From Alphaproteobacteria bacterium (GTDB lineage: Bacteria > Pseudomonadota > Alphaproteobacteria > SHNJ01): a stretch of DNA of 34,096 nt. The first letter of the stretch is position 1. Every line of letters begins with the position of its first letter. Under the pieces are notes generated by a model. That model saw only the letters and a list, made by a program, of their open reading frames with translations, did not search any database and had not been told where the DNA came from. The translations under genes were made by a program, and so were the position numbers. The stretch lies in assembly GCA_004295055.1 (NCBI GenBank), contig SHNJ01000031.1, positions 136,802 through 170,897 of the forward strand, read 5' to 3'. Positions 9,115 to 16,984 of this stretch are shown here, in pieces.

Positions 9115-10452
9115 TTACCTTTTATCCATCGGCACATAAGCCCGCTTGGTTGCGCCAGTGTACAACTGGCGTGGGCGGGAAATGCGGAATTCCGGATCTT
9201 CGATCATTTCTTTCCATTGCGCGATCCAGCCGGATGTACGGGCCAGGGCGAACAGAACGGTAAACAAGCTTACCGGGAAATTCATCGCTTTTAATATAAT
9301 ACCAGAATAGAAATCGACGTTGGGGTACAATTTCTTGGCAATGAAATAATCGTCCTGAAGGGCGATACGTTCCAATTCCATGGCCAGATCCAGCAATGGA
9401 TCATTGATGCCCAATTCACCCAAAACCTCGTGGCAGGTTTTGCGCATTACGGTCGCGCGCGGGTCGTGATTTTTGTAAACCCTATGGCCAAAGCCCATCA
9501 GACGGATGCCGTCTTCTTTGTTTTTGACGCGTTTGACGTAATCGGCGACTTTATCTTTACTGCCGATTTGAGCCAGCATATCCAGCACCGCTTCGTTGGC
9601 GCCGCCATGGGCAGGACCCCATAAAGATGCGATACCGGCAGCGATACAGGCAAAAGGATTGGCGCCTGACGAACCGGCGTTCCGCACGGTCGATGTGGAT
9701 GCGTTTTGTTCATGATCGGCGTGCAAGATCAAAATGCGATCCATGGCTTTGGCAAGAATCGGGTTGACCTTGTATTCTTCCGCCGGGACGGCAAAGCACA
9801 TACGCAAGAAATTGCTGGAATAATCCAGATCGTTGCGCGGATATACGAATGGCTGGCCGATGGCATATTTATATGTCATAGCGGCCAAGGTTGGCATTTT
9901 CGCGATCAGGCGATGCGAAGCGATTTCGCGTTGCTGTGCATCGCGAATATCCAGCGAATCGTGATAGAACGCCGACAGTGCGCCGACAACGCCGCACATA
10001 ACGGCCATCGGGTGCGCATCGCGGCGGAAACCGCGATAAAATAATTGCAATTGTTCGTGCACCATGGTGTGGTGGGTGATCGAAAAATTGAAATCGTCAT
10101 GTTCTTTTTTGTTTGGCAATTCGCCATGCAGCAATAAATAGGCTACTTCCAAGAAGGTGCTTTTTTCAGCGAGTTCATCGATTGGATAACCGCGATGCAG
10201 CAATACGCCTTTATCGCCATCGATAAAGGTGATTTTCGATTCGCATGACGCGGTAGAAGAATAGCTTGGGTCGTAAGTGAAATATCCGGACTCCGCATAA
10301 AATTTGCGAACATCGACCACGCTTGGGCCAACGGTGCCATGCATCATCGGCAGATTGAAATCTTTGCCGGTAACAGGGTCGTGCAAAGTGGCGGTTTGTT
10401 TATTCGCAGGGTCAGCTTTTTTCTCGGCGATAGCAGAGGCTGGCGGGTTCAT
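9115..10452 (-). CDS. gltA: Citrate synthase
   Basis: Condenses acetyl-CoA and oxaloacetate to citrate, the entry to the TCA cycle. The 445-aa product is the long Gram-negative type with an N-terminal beta domain. Catalytic segments are [12 protein letters not shown] (His), [13 protein letters not shown] (His), [14 protein letters not shown] and DFYSGI (Asp), all intact. AAAGGA lies 9 bp before the ATG. The upstream 244 bp to thiG hold a TGC-rich palindrome-like site (10538-10551), three TGGAAC direct repeats (10481, 10491, 10515) and a GTTCCA (10591), so regulation looks elaborate. Position after lpxB is conserved in alphaproteobacteria. Confidence 0.97.
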   Translation of the reverse strand: MNPPASAIAEKKADPANKQTATLHDPVTGKDFNLPMMHGTVGPSVVDVRKFYAESGYFTYDPSYSSTASCESKITFIDGDKGVLLHRGYPIDELAEKSTFLEVAYLLLHGELPNKKEHDDFNFSITHHTMVHEQLQLFYRGFRRDAHPMAVMCGVVGALSAFYHDSLDIRDAQQREIASHRLIAKMPTLAAMTYKYAIGQPFVYPRNDLDYSSNFLRMCFAVPAEEYKVNPILAKAMDRILILHADHEQNASTSTVRNAGSSGANPFACIAAGIASLWGPAHGGANEAVLDMLAQIGSKDKVADYVKRVKNKEDGIRLMGFGHRVYKNHDPRATVMRKTCHEVLGELGINDPLLDLAMELERIALQDDYFIAKKLYPNVDFYSGIILKAMNFPVSLFTVLFALARTSGWIAQWKEMIEDPEFRISRPRQLYTGATKRAYVPMDKR

Positions 10453-10696
10453 GGCAAATATCCTTTACATCAGAAAAATTTGGAACTTTTTGGAACAACA
10501 ACAGGAAGGATTGGTGGAACAATCTTACGCCAATTCTTTTGCGCTGCACAAATAATAATAGTCAAGTAAGGTTGGAAAATAGTTAATAAAGTTCCAGAAA
10601 CACAATTTTCCATATGCTTTATTCAGTACGTGATTGTCCGATCACAATTTATTGAAACTGCTAAATTTTTTATTAATGATTCGATTAAGTAATAAT
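10453..10696. promoter_or_regulatory. gltA upstream region with repeated TGGAAC and a TGC-rich site
   Basis: This 244-bp gene-free stretch holds TGGAAC at 10481-10486, 10491-10496 (exactly one helical turn apart) and 10515-10520, with the inverse GTTCCA at 10591-10596. It also holds TTTGCGCTGCACAA at 10538-10551 and a small dyad GTGAT/ATCAC at 10630-10645. The region precedes gltA on the - strand. I could not fix a -10/-35 pair with confidence. Confidence 0.5.
10538..10551. promoter_or_regulatory. TGC-rich operator-like site, copy 1 (gltA)
   Basis: TTTGCGCTGCACAA, 86-99 bp upstream of the gltA start. An identical 14-mer lies 68-81 bp upstream of the leucine dehydrogenase gene, in the same orientation relative to its gene. 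The TGC-rich half-sites resemble those bound by PhaR/AniA-type regulators of acetyl-CoA and polyhydroxyalkanoate metabolism in alphaproteobacteria; that assignment is an inference. Confidence 0.5.
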
Positions 10697-11479
10697 CTAG
10701 GATGCTTTTGATTTTCCAATCCGGCCGGTCATGGGGCTGGATGGTTCGCCATAAAGACGCTTGGGTATGCGTCCGGCTTGATGGGCTAATCGTCCCGATT
10801 CAATCGCCAATTTCATCGCTTTTGCCATTTGCACGGGATCTTTGGCGCGGGCAACGGCGGAATTCAGTAAGATCCCGTCACATCCCAATTCCATGGCTAA
10901 TGCGGCGTCAGACGCTGTGCCGATTCCTGCATCGACAATCAATGGCACGGAAATACGCGCGCGGATAATTTCCAGATTATATGGATTGCGAATCCCGGCG
11001 CCCGACCCAATTGGCGCGGCCAGCGGCATCACCGCGGCACAACCCATATCCTCTAATTTTTGGCAAGTAATCGGATCATCGTTGCAATAAGGCAGAACCA
11101 CAAAACCGTCTTTTACCAATTCCGATGCGGCGGACAATAAATGTTCGACATCCGGCAATAACGTATCGTCATCGCCAATCACCTCAAGTTTGATCCAATT
11201 GGTTTGCAATGCTTCGCGCGCCAATTGCGCTGTCAAAACCGCATCGCGCGCGGTATAGCATCCGGCGGTGTTGGGCAATAAATGATATTTAGGTTTCAAT
11301 AACTGATATAAATTCTCGCGGCTGTTTTCGACGCTAACGCGGCGGATTGCAACCGTTGTAATTTCGCATCCGCTGGCATCAAGCGCATCCAGCAAAGTCT
11401 GTTGATTTGGATAAAGAGCAGTGCCCATCAACAAACGCGATGAAAAAGATTTTCCAGCGATGGTAAGTTTATCGCTCAC
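10697..11479 (-). CDS. thiG: Thiazole synthase ThiG
   Basis: Forms the thiazole phosphate ring from DXP, dehydroglycine (from ThiO) and ThiS thiocarboxylate. The 260-aa TIM barrel carries K97 in [10 protein letters not shown], matching the Schiff-base lysine, and phosphate-loop segments [21 protein letters not shown] near the end. It starts with GTG immediately after the thiS stop. The GGAGG that recruits ribosomes is provided by the two C-terminal Gly codons of ThiS, so translation of the two genes is presumably coupled. Last gene of thiO-thiS-thiG. Confidence 0.95.
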   Translation of the reverse strand: MSDKLTIAGKSFSSRLLMGTALYPNQQTLLDALDASGCEITTVAIRRVSVENSRENLYQLLKPKYHLLPNTAGCYTARDAVLTAQLAREALQTNWIKLEVIGDDDTLLPDVEHLLSAASELVKDGFVVLPYCNDDPITCQKLEDMGCAAVMPLAAPIGSGAGIRNPYNLEIIRARISVPLIVDAGIGTASDAALAMELGCDGILLNSAVARAKDPVQMAKAMKLAIESGRLAHQAGRIPKRLYGEPSSPMTGRIGKSKAS

Positions 11480-11692
11480 TTAGCCTCCGCTAACTGCGGT
11501 GATAATTTCAATCGTATCGCTGGGCTTTGGAATGAAGCTGGCCCATTGGCTGCGCGGGATGACATTGTTGTTCACTGCCACCGCAACGCCGCCAGTCGTC
11601 GGTGTAATATTTTTGGCCTGCATATAAAACAACAGCGATTCTTGGAAATACTCGCGCTTCTCGCCGTTGATGATGATTTGAAGATTGTTCAT
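11480..11692 (-). CDS. thiS: Sulfur carrier protein ThiS
   Basis: Ubiquitin-like sulfur carrier of 70 aa ending in the obligatory Gly-Gly (TAVSGG), which is adenylated and thiocarboxylated before giving sulfur to ThiG. The NLQIIINGEKRE start and the GVAVAVNNNVIPRSQW central strand fit the beta-grasp fold. Length is normal. It lies 9 bp after thiO and abuts thiG (TAA then GTG). The adenylating enzyme ThiF and sulfur source are not in the window. Confidence 0.93.
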   Translation of the reverse strand: MNNLQIIINGEKREYFQESLLFYMQAKNITPTTGGVAVAVNNNVIPRSQWASFIPKPSDTIEIITAVSGG

Positions 11693-11701
11693 GGTCTTAT
11701 T

Positions 11702-12817
11702 TTACGCTGCAAAACGGGCGATAGTAAAGTCTTGAATCTCGGCCGGCATTTGCCCGTTGTGAATTAGGGAAAATATCGATTGAGCCGTCAACGGGGCTAA
11801 TAAAATACCGTTGCGGTGATGGCCGGTGGCTAAAATCAAACCGTCGATTTCGGTTGGGCCCAGAATCGGCGCATCGTCGCGGCTGGTGGGTCTAAACCCA
11901 GTCCAGGATTCCAGAATCGGCAAATCATAGATGCCTGGCAAAATACGATAGGCTTCGTTCAGCAAATCCATCTGCGCGCCGGCGGTTAGATCATTATTGA
12001 ATCCCATTTCTTCGACACTCGCGCCAATTAACAAACGCCCAGGTTGCGGAATTAAATACACATCCGGGCTCCATATCAATTTGCGGATCAATTGCGTATG
12101 CGGCGTTGTGGTCAGCGCGATCATTTGGCCTTTTACCGGGCGCACCGGCGGAATGGTGTGTTCCGGCAGGCCCTGGATTTCCGCTGCCCAGGCACCGGCG
12201 GCATTGATAATGATATCCGATTTAATTTTCTCGCTCTTGCAAACAAGGCCAGTGATGCGGTTATTTTCGATTTCCACCGATTCTATAGACGCTTGTTCGT
12301 GCAATTTGCCGCCGGATTTTTGGAATGCGGTAATCAAGGCCTTAACGCAGGCGCGATTGTCGACATGGGCATCGTTCGGGTGGTGAATAGCTGCGACGAT
12401 ATTGCGTCCCAAATGCGGTTCCAATTTGCGGGCGTCATATCCCGATAAATATTCTGGATCTAATCCATAATCCTGATGCAGTTTGTGTAAAAATTTCAGG
12501 CGTTCGATATCATCCGCATCGCGTGCGACCATCATCGATCCATTTTTTTGAAAATGAATTTTTGCACTCGATGCAGATTCCAATTGCGCTGCAAATTCCG
12601 GCCACAAATTTAGGGATTCGGCGGAGAGGGAATAAAGATTTTTTTCTGTCGGTTCGGTTTCAATTTCCGGCGGCAACATCCCACCCGCCGCCCAAGACGC
12701 CGCGCGCCCTGCCACATCGCGTTCGAAAATATGGGTTTCATATCCGGCACGGGCGAGATACCAGCCAATTCCAAGCCCCACAATTCCGCCACCGATGATA
12801 GAAATTTTTGTGCTCAT
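11702..12817 (-). CDS. thiO: Glycine oxidase ThiO (FAD-dependent)
   Basis: Oxidises glycine to iminoacetate for ThiG. The 371-aa product has a Rossmann FAD motif at the N-terminus (IIGGGIVGLGIGWYLARAG) and the DAO-family end segment LILATGHHRNGILLAPLTA. ESWTGFRPTSRDDAPILG is the typical substrate and FAD-binding region. First gene of the operon, with only a pyrimidine-rich stretch and no evident Shine-Dalgarno before the ATG. I looked for a TPP riboswitch in the 146 bp upstream and found none. Context with thiS and thiG favours ThiO over other DAO-family oxidases. Confidence 0.92.
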   Translation of the reverse strand: MSTKISIIGGGIVGLGIGWYLARAGYETHIFERDVAGRAASWAAGGMLPPEIETEPTEKNLYSLSAESLNLWPEFAAQLESASSAKIHFQKNGSMMVARDADDIERLKFLHKLHQDYGLDPEYLSGYDARKLEPHLGRNIVAAIHHPNDAHVDNRACVKALITAFQKSGGKLHEQASIESVEIENNRITGLVCKSEKIKSDIIINAAGAWAAEIQGLPEHTIPPVRPVKGQMIALTTTPHTQLIRKLIWSPDVYLIPQPGRLLIGASVEEMGFNNDLTAGAQMDLLNEAYRILPGIYDLPILESWTGFRPTSRDDAPILGPTEIDGLILATGHHRNGILLAPLTAQSIFSLIHNGQMPAEIQDFTIARFAA

Positions 12818-12888
12818 AAAAAGAAGATAGGATATTTTCTATAAAAATCAATGATTTAAAAATTTTCTGTTGTATGTCGCTTTTTCCA

Positions 12889-12929
12889 TTGACATAAATA
12901 TATAAACATATATTTATATAGTTATGTTT
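12889..12929 (+). promoter_or_regulatory. Promoter/operator element, copy 1
   Basis: TTGACA at 12889-12894 is a consensus -35; an AT-rich -10 candidate TTTATA lies at 12913-12918 with an 18-bp spacer. 12892-12918 matches 13242-13268 at 21 of 27 positions (ACATAAA at the left, TATTTATA at the right). A dyad AAACATA (12904-12910) / TATGTTT (12923-12929) overlaps it, suggesting a dimeric regulator. It precedes the 55-codon gene. Confidence 0.5.
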
Positions 12930-12963
12930 ACTACGGCTTCAACCCCAACCAAGGAGAGAGACT

Positions 12964-13131
12964 ATGCATATTGATTCAACCGACGCTTTCTTAGATATAT
13001 ATCTGCCTGGCCCTCGTGACGTTGGCTATTCCAGGCGCCCATGTACATCTGCATCCCAACCAAGACAAAAGCTTGATTTACCTCCAGCGGTAAAACAAGG
13101 CTTATTATGTGGACGCAGACGCTGTCGATAA
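12964..13131 (+). CDS. Unrecognised 55-aa protein
   Basis: A short gene with unusually complete signals: AAGGAGAGAG ends 3 bp before the ATG, a TTGACA-type promoter lies upstream and an intrinsic terminator follows 18 bp after the stop. The product is acidic at the N-terminus (MHIDSTDAFLDIYLPGP) and strongly basic at the C-terminus (GLLCGRRRCR), with Cys at 27, 49 and 54 and no membrane segment. I do not recognise it. A small regulatory, RiPP-like or nucleic-acid-binding peptide are all conceivable; none is shown. It shares an upstream element with the following 202-aa gene and is divergent from thiO. Confidence 0.6.
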   Translation: MHIDSTDAFLDIYLPGPRDVGYSRRPCTSASQPRQKLDLPPAVKQGLLCGRRRCR

Positions 13132-13149
13132 TTTTACAAGCCCAAATAC

Positions 13150-13181
13150 AGCCGGTTGATCAATCAACCGGCTATTTTTTT
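13150..13181 (+). terminator. Rho-independent terminator after the 55-codon gene
   Basis: Perfect 11-bp inverted repeat AGCCGGTTGAT (13150-13160) / ATCAACCGGCT (13163-13173), followed by A and seven T. In RNA the inner bases form the loop. It closes the small gene as its own transcription unit. Confidence 0.9.
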
Positions 13182-13197
13182 ATTTTAAATCAACGAT

Positions 13198-13237
13198 AAA
13201 AATAGGCTTGCTTTTTTCCCGCAAGGCTCCTATAGAT
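13198..13237 (+). other. Interrupted hairpin in the intergenic region
   Basis: ATAGG-CTTGC ... GCAAG-gct-CCTAT (about 13202-13233) can form a bulged stem with a T/C-rich loop, just upstream of the second copy of the shared promoter element. It could belong to a regulatory transcript or be a leftover of the terminator. I see no gene between 13132 and 13327. Confidence 0.3.
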
Positions 13238-13241
13238 AACT

Positions 13242-13268
13242 ACATAAAGATATGTTTATGTATTTATA
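13242..13268 (+). promoter_or_regulatory. Promoter/operator element, copy 2
   Basis: Second copy of the 27-bp element (21/27 identical to 12892-12918), with its own dyad ACATAAA (13242-13248) / TTTATGT (13255-13261). It lies 59 bp before the ATG of the 202-aa gene. The right end TATTTATA is the likely -10 region. The conserved length and spacing argue for common control of the two unknown genes. Confidence 0.5.
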
Positions 13269-13327
13269 AGACCAAGCAAAACGGCGAGTTGAATAGGAAA
13301 ATATAACTAACTTTAAGGAGAAGAGAG

Positions 13328-13936
13328 ATGACTTCCGCACCAACGGGTTTGGTAGAACCAAGCACAGCTACAGTTGCTGTAACTTTCGCCCCATTAGTTT
13401 ATGGGCATGTGCCAACATTTTTGGAAGCGCTAGAAAAGGCATTATACGATGATGCCAGGGATTTATATGAAAACCGTACGCCGCCTACACGCACCAGGAA
13501 TTTGTTAGATCCAGCTAAATTGTCTGTAGATTTTTTAAAACAAGCTTTGGATATTATTACACCGACAAAGGGTGCGGATCCGCAAAATCCAACATTATTT
13601 TATTTGTTGGACGATTTGCATACTAAACGCACTGCTAAACCGAAGTCAGCACCGATTGTACGTGTGCCTTGTGCGACGAGTACTAAGCAAATGGAATGGT
13701 TAGAATTGCGCTCCAATCCTATCCAAGAAACAAGAATTCCGGATAGGGATATTATCGATAATACTATCGGCGGTCTTTATACGGCAATGTACGTGGTTGG
13801 TGAAGTACCGCCATGTACGAATCCAGGCGCGGGACCAATCGCCAAAGCTGGCAAGCCAGGATACGAATTATCTACTGGTAATTTTCATGGCCTATTAACA
13901 GTTTTTGTTGCAAGGCAGCGTGGCGGTTCTTATTAA
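13328..13936 (+). CDS. Unrecognised 202-aa protein
   Basis: Strong ribosome binding site AAGGAGAAGAGAG before the ATG. The product begins with a Thr/Ala/Val-rich segment. A helical acidic stretch with several Leu follows (about 34-50, FLEALEKALYDDARDLYEN), then DPAKLSVDFLKQALDIITP and a basic middle. The Gly/Pro-rich C-terminal third (VGEVPPCTNPGAGPIAKAG) ends ARQRGGSY. There is no signal peptide, no clear membrane segment and no motif I can name. Codons are richer in A/T-ending forms than in the adjacent metabolic genes. It may act with the 55-aa gene, whose upstream element it shares. No clear terminator follows. Confidence 0.8.
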   Translation: MTSAPTGLVEPSTATVAVTFAPLVYGHVPTFLEALEKALYDDARDLYENRTPPTRTRNLLDPAKLSVDFLKQALDIITPTKGADPQNPTLFYLLDDLHTKRTAKPKSAPIVRVPCATSTKQMEWLELRSNPIQETRIPDRDIIDNTIGGLYTAMYVVGEVPPCTNPGAGPIAKAGKPGYELSTGNFHGLLTVFVARQRGGSY

Positions 13937-13977
13937 TTGAATTATCTTGTTTTTTTGCAATAAAAAAGCTTTATTAA

Positions 13978-14001
13978 CGGGATGAAACATTCTTCATCCC
14001 G
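13978..14001 (+). promoter_or_regulatory. Hairpin enclosing the start codon of the ThDP enzyme
   Basis: Perfect 9-bp stem CGGGATGAA (13978-13986) / TTCATCCCG (13993-14001) with a 6-base loop. The ATG at 13982 and the only purine-rich bases before it are inside the stem, so the folded mRNA would hide the initiation site. Confidence 0.55.
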
Positions 14002-15658
14002 CACCGGCGGACAGGTTTTAGTCGATACATTGGTTCAACATGGCGTCAGCCATGTGTTTTGCGTCGCAGGGGAAAGTTATATCGCCGCGCTGGATGCGTT
14101 GTATGATGTGCGCGACAAAATTACCGTCATTACTTGCCGGCATGAATCTGGTGCGGCCTTTATGGCCGAAGCGTACGGCAAACTAACCGGCAAACCAGGC
14201 ATTTGTTTTGTCACGCGTGGGCCTGGGGCTTGTAACGCCAGCATCGGCATTCACACCGCGTTCCAAGATCAAACGCCGCTAATTTTACTGATCGGCCAGG
14301 TTGGTTGCGATGTGATTGGCCGCGAAGGATTCCAAGAAGTCGATTATCGCGTGATGTATGGCGCGCTGGCGAAATGGGCAACGCAAATTGAATCGTCCGA
14401 TCGTATTCCAGAAATGATGAACCGGGCATTTGCATTGTCGCAAACTGGGCGTCCTGGGCCAGTTGTCATCGCATTGCCAGAAAATGTATTGTCGGATGAA
14501 ACCGGCGCGGTGGCTACAAAACCAGCGCCAATTCCAGCGCCAGCGCCGGATCAATCATCTATCGCGGCAATGACGGATTTGTTGAATAAATCCACAAAAC
14601 CATTTGTTATTTTGGGTGGTGGCGGATGGACCGCGCGCGCTGTATCGGATTTCCAAAAATTCGCCGAATCGAATCACTTGCCTGTCGCGGTCGCGTTTCG
14701 CCGTCAGGATTTGATAGATAACAACTCGCCATCCTATATCGGCGATATCAATTTTGGCGCGGATGCAGCGCTGGTAGCGCGAATGAAAGAGGCCGATGTA
14801 ATTTTTGCGATTGGCGACCGTATTGGCGAAGTCACCAGCCGCGAATATAGCGCTTTTTCCATCCCGCAAATGGGTCAGAAATTGATTCATGTGCAGCCAA
14901 ATCCCGATGCGTTGAATCATGTCTATCGCGCCGATGTGGCGATTGCCGCCACTATGCCGGAGTTTTGCGCCGCTGTGCGCGATTTGAAATTAAATGGAAA
15001 GGCTTGGCAAAACTGGGCGGCAGAATGCCGCAAGGGGTACGAAGCCGCTTTGCAGCCAACCAAATTCGATCCAGCGCCGCAAGTCGATTTAGCGCAGATT
15101 ATGCAGCATTTGAATGCAAATCTTCCGAAGGATGCAATTATTGCGAATGATGCCGGAAATTATGCGGGTTGGTTACATCGTTATTATCAGTGGAAGCAAT
15201 ATCCGTCACAGCTTGGTCCTGGTAATGGCGCGATGGGATATGGCGTTCCGGCGGCGATTGCCGCGTCACTGGTTCATCCGAACAAAGTCGTTGTCGGTTT
15301 TGTTGGCGATGGCGGGTTTATGATGACGGGTCAGGAAATGGCCACCGCCATTCAACATGGATCTAAGCCGATTATTTGTGTTGTCAATAATGGCATGTAT
15401 GGCACGATTCGAATGCACCAGGAAAAATATTATCCTGGCCGTACCATTGCGACGGATTTGCATAATCCCGATTTTGCGGCGCTGGCAAGATCCTATGGCG
15501 CGTTTGGCGCGGTTGTAAAAAAGACCGAAGATTTTGCCAAAGCGTTCGATGAGGCGAAACAAAGCGGCAAATTGGCCTTGATTGAAATTCAAACCGAAGC
15601 GGAAATTATCACCAATCGCACCACCATTTCCGCGATCCGCAAGGCCGCTGGAAAATGA
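13982..15658 (+). CDS. Thiamine-diphosphate-dependent enzyme, acetolactate synthase-like
   Basis: A 558-aa member of the POX/ILVB superfamily. The N-terminal PYR domain has the catalytic Glu E55 in CRHESGAAFMAEAYGK. A central FAD/DHAP-synthase-like domain spans about 190-330. The C-terminal PP domain has the ThDP/Mg motif GDGGFMMTGQEMATAIQHG...VVNN. No biosynthetic acetolactate synthase small subunit is adjacent, so a decarboxylase, carboligase or oxalyl-CoA/glyoxylate-type activity is as likely as IlvB. Substrate is not determinable here. The start ATG lies in a 9-bp hairpin without a clear Shine-Dalgarno. The stop overlaps the ELM1-like gene (ATGA), indicating coupled expression. Confidence 0.85.
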   Translation: MKHSSSRTGGQVLVDTLVQHGVSHVFCVAGESYIAALDALYDVRDKITVITCRHESGAAFMAEAYGKLTGKPGICFVTRGPGACNASIGIHTAFQDQTPLILLIGQVGCDVIGREGFQEVDYRVMYGALAKWATQIESSDRIPEMMNRAFALSQTGRPGPVVIALPENVLSDETGAVATKPAPIPAPAPDQSSIAAMTDLLNKSTKPFVILGGGGWTARAVSDFQKFAESNHLPVAVAFRRQDLIDNNSPSYIGDINFGADAALVARMKEADVIFAIGDRIGEVTSREYSAFSIPQMGQKLIHVQPNPDALNHVYRADVAIAATMPEFCAAVRDLKLNGKAWQNWAAECRKGYEAALQPTKFDPAPQVDLAQIMQHLNANLPKDAIIANDAGNYAGWLHRYYQWKQYPSQLGPGNGAMGYGVPAAIAASLVHPNKVVVGFVGDGGFMMTGQEMATAIQHGSKPIICVVNNGMYGTIRMHQEKYYPGRTIATDLHNPDFAALARSYGAFGAVVKKTEDFAKAFDEAKQSGKLALIEIQTEAEIITNRTTISAIRKAAGK

Positions 15659-16623
15659 TAATCTGGGTATTGTGTGACCACCGTCCAGGTACCGCAAATC
15701 AAGCGCTGGCGGTTGCGGAATCCTTGGGATTGCCGTTTGAATTAAAAAATATCGATTATTCCTGTTTCGCGAAGCTGCCCAATTCTATCCTTTGCGCGCT
15801 AAATATATTTTCTAAAAATTGTTTGGCGTTAATGAATCCAGAAATTCTGAATGGACCATCGCCCCATTTGATTATTTCCGCCGGACGCCGCGCTGCGTAT
15901 GTGGCGGCTTGGATAAAGCGGCGTTCGCCAAAAACAAAGATCGCGCAAATTATGGATCCTGGATTTTGTTATGATTATTTTGATTTGCTGGCCATTCCGG
16001 CGCATGATAATTTTCGCTCGCGGCATAAAAATATTGTTCGCACGATTGGCAATCCGCATCGTTTAACGCCAGAAAAACTGTCCGATGCCAAACAGCAATG
16101 GCAAAATATGTTTGCAGTTTTACCATCACCGCGCATTGGCGTTTTATTGGGAGGGGAAAGCAAAGGCAGGGGCTTGACGGAAGGCCGTGCCGTCGATCTG
16201 TTACAGCAGGCCAATAATCTTGCGGCAAAATATAAGGCCAGTTTGCTGATTTCCAGCAGCCGGCGTACACCACAATCCATTGCCGGTAAAATTTCCAGCC
16301 TTGTTTCGGTGCCGTATTATTTTTATGACTGGCAGTCAGGCGGCAATAACCCTTATGTGGGCATATTGGCTAGCGCCGAAGCGGTAATTGTCAGCGGCGA
16401 TTCCACCGGCATGATTACCGAGGCTTGCGGCACCGGAAAACCTATATATATCTATAGCCCAAAGGGTATGGTTCCAGTAAAACATGAACGTCTGCATCGG
16501 CAATTAATCAATCAAAATCAAGCGTATATGCTTGACGATTCGATTAATTTCTTAGCCAGTAAATCGATGCCATCGGCGGCATCGGATATTGTTGCAGTGA
16601 TCCGGAAAAGCCTTTTAAGCTAG
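15655..16623 (+). CDS. ELM1-family (DUF1022) protein, GT-B-like
   Basis: A 322-aa protein related to plant ELM1, the mitochondrial-fission factor, whose bacterial relatives have an unknown and possibly glycosyltransferase-like role. Family features seen are the start VLCDHRPGTANQALAVAESLG, LIISAGRRAAYVAAWIKR, the IMDPG segment and GVLLGGESKG. The C-terminal EAVIVSGDSTGMITEACGTGKPIYIY resembles a nucleotide-sugar binding region of GT-B enzymes. It overlaps the ThDP enzyme gene by 4 bp. Function in bacteria is not established; an envelope or lipid role is only inferred. Confidence 0.8.
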   Translation: MIIWVLCDHRPGTANQALAVAESLGLPFELKNIDYSCFAKLPNSILCALNIFSKNCLALMNPEILNGPSPHLIISAGRRAAYVAAWIKRRSPKTKIAQIMDPGFCYDYFDLLAIPAHDNFRSRHKNIVRTIGNPHRLTPEKLSDAKQQWQNMFAVLPSPRIGVLLGGESKGRGLTEGRAVDLLQQANNLAAKYKASLLISSSRRTPQSIAGKISSLVSVPYYFYDWQSGGNNPYVGILASAEAVIVSGDSTGMITEACGTGKPIYIYSPKGMVPVKHERLHRQLINQNQAYMLDDSINFLASKSMPSAASDIVAVIRKSLLS

Positions 16624-16656
16624 GGATTTATCCCCCGTTTTGCCGATTGCAGCGCA

Positions 16657-16678
16657 CTAAAAAACTATTGTTTTTTAG
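16657..16678 (+). terminator. AT-rich hairpin after the ELM1-like gene
   Basis: Perfect 9-bp stem CTAAAAAAC / GTTTTTTAG with a TATT loop. The T-run lies within the stem rather than after it, so terminator strength is doubtful. Confidence 0.35.
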
Positions 16679-16720
16679 AGTCTTATCGGCTTAAATGCGC
16701 TTCTTCCCAAGGGGTATCTC

Positions 16721-16966
16721 ATGACCGATTCAAACGTCACCGATCGCGTAAATTCCTTAGAACAAAAATTACAGGCGCTTAGCAAGCGGGTAGAAGATCT
16801 GGAACTGGATATGGATCAACCGCGCCACGCGCCCGCCAGCATTTTCAGCGATGCGGCGATTGACACCTGGAAACAAAAACTGATCGATTATATTCAGGAA
16901 AAACCGTTGCAGGCGATGGGTATCGCCATTCTTGGCACCGCCTTTCTGATTCTTCTGTTGAAATAA
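16721..16966 (+). CDS. Small coiled-coil protein with C-terminal membrane anchor
   Basis: An 81-aa unrecognised protein. Residues about 5-32 form a heptad-patterned coiled coil (VTDRVNSLEQKLQALSKRVEDLELDM). A linker follows, and the last segment AMGIAILGTAFLILLL is a membrane helix, so the coil would face the cytoplasm. The tail-anchored arrangement and the preceding basic/amphipathic QEKPLQ are reminiscent of ElaB/DUF883-like small membrane proteins, though I cannot confirm membership. AAGGGG lies 9 bp before the ATG. It ends 18 bp before putA and may be cotranscribed with it. Confidence 0.7.
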   Translation: MTDSNVTDRVNSLEQKLQALSKRVEDLELDMDQPRHAPASIFSDAAIDTWKQKLIDYIQEKPLQAMGIAILGTAFLILLLK

Positions 16967-16984
16967 ACCCGCGAGTAATGCCGT

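Noticed and set aside
9019-9294. 91-codon + strand frame through the G-rich block
   Set aside because: It is a low-complexity translation of the G-quadruplex repeats and then runs antisense to gltA, with no ribosome binding site.
12818-12963. TPP riboswitch before thiO
   Set aside because: Neither strand shows the conserved CTGAGA and ACCTGA-type core segments; the region is AT-rich and explained better by divergent promoters.
13937-13981. Intrinsic terminator after the 202-aa gene
   Set aside because: Only T/A-run pairing is possible and the following perfect hairpin lacks a T-tract; it overlaps the next start codon instead.
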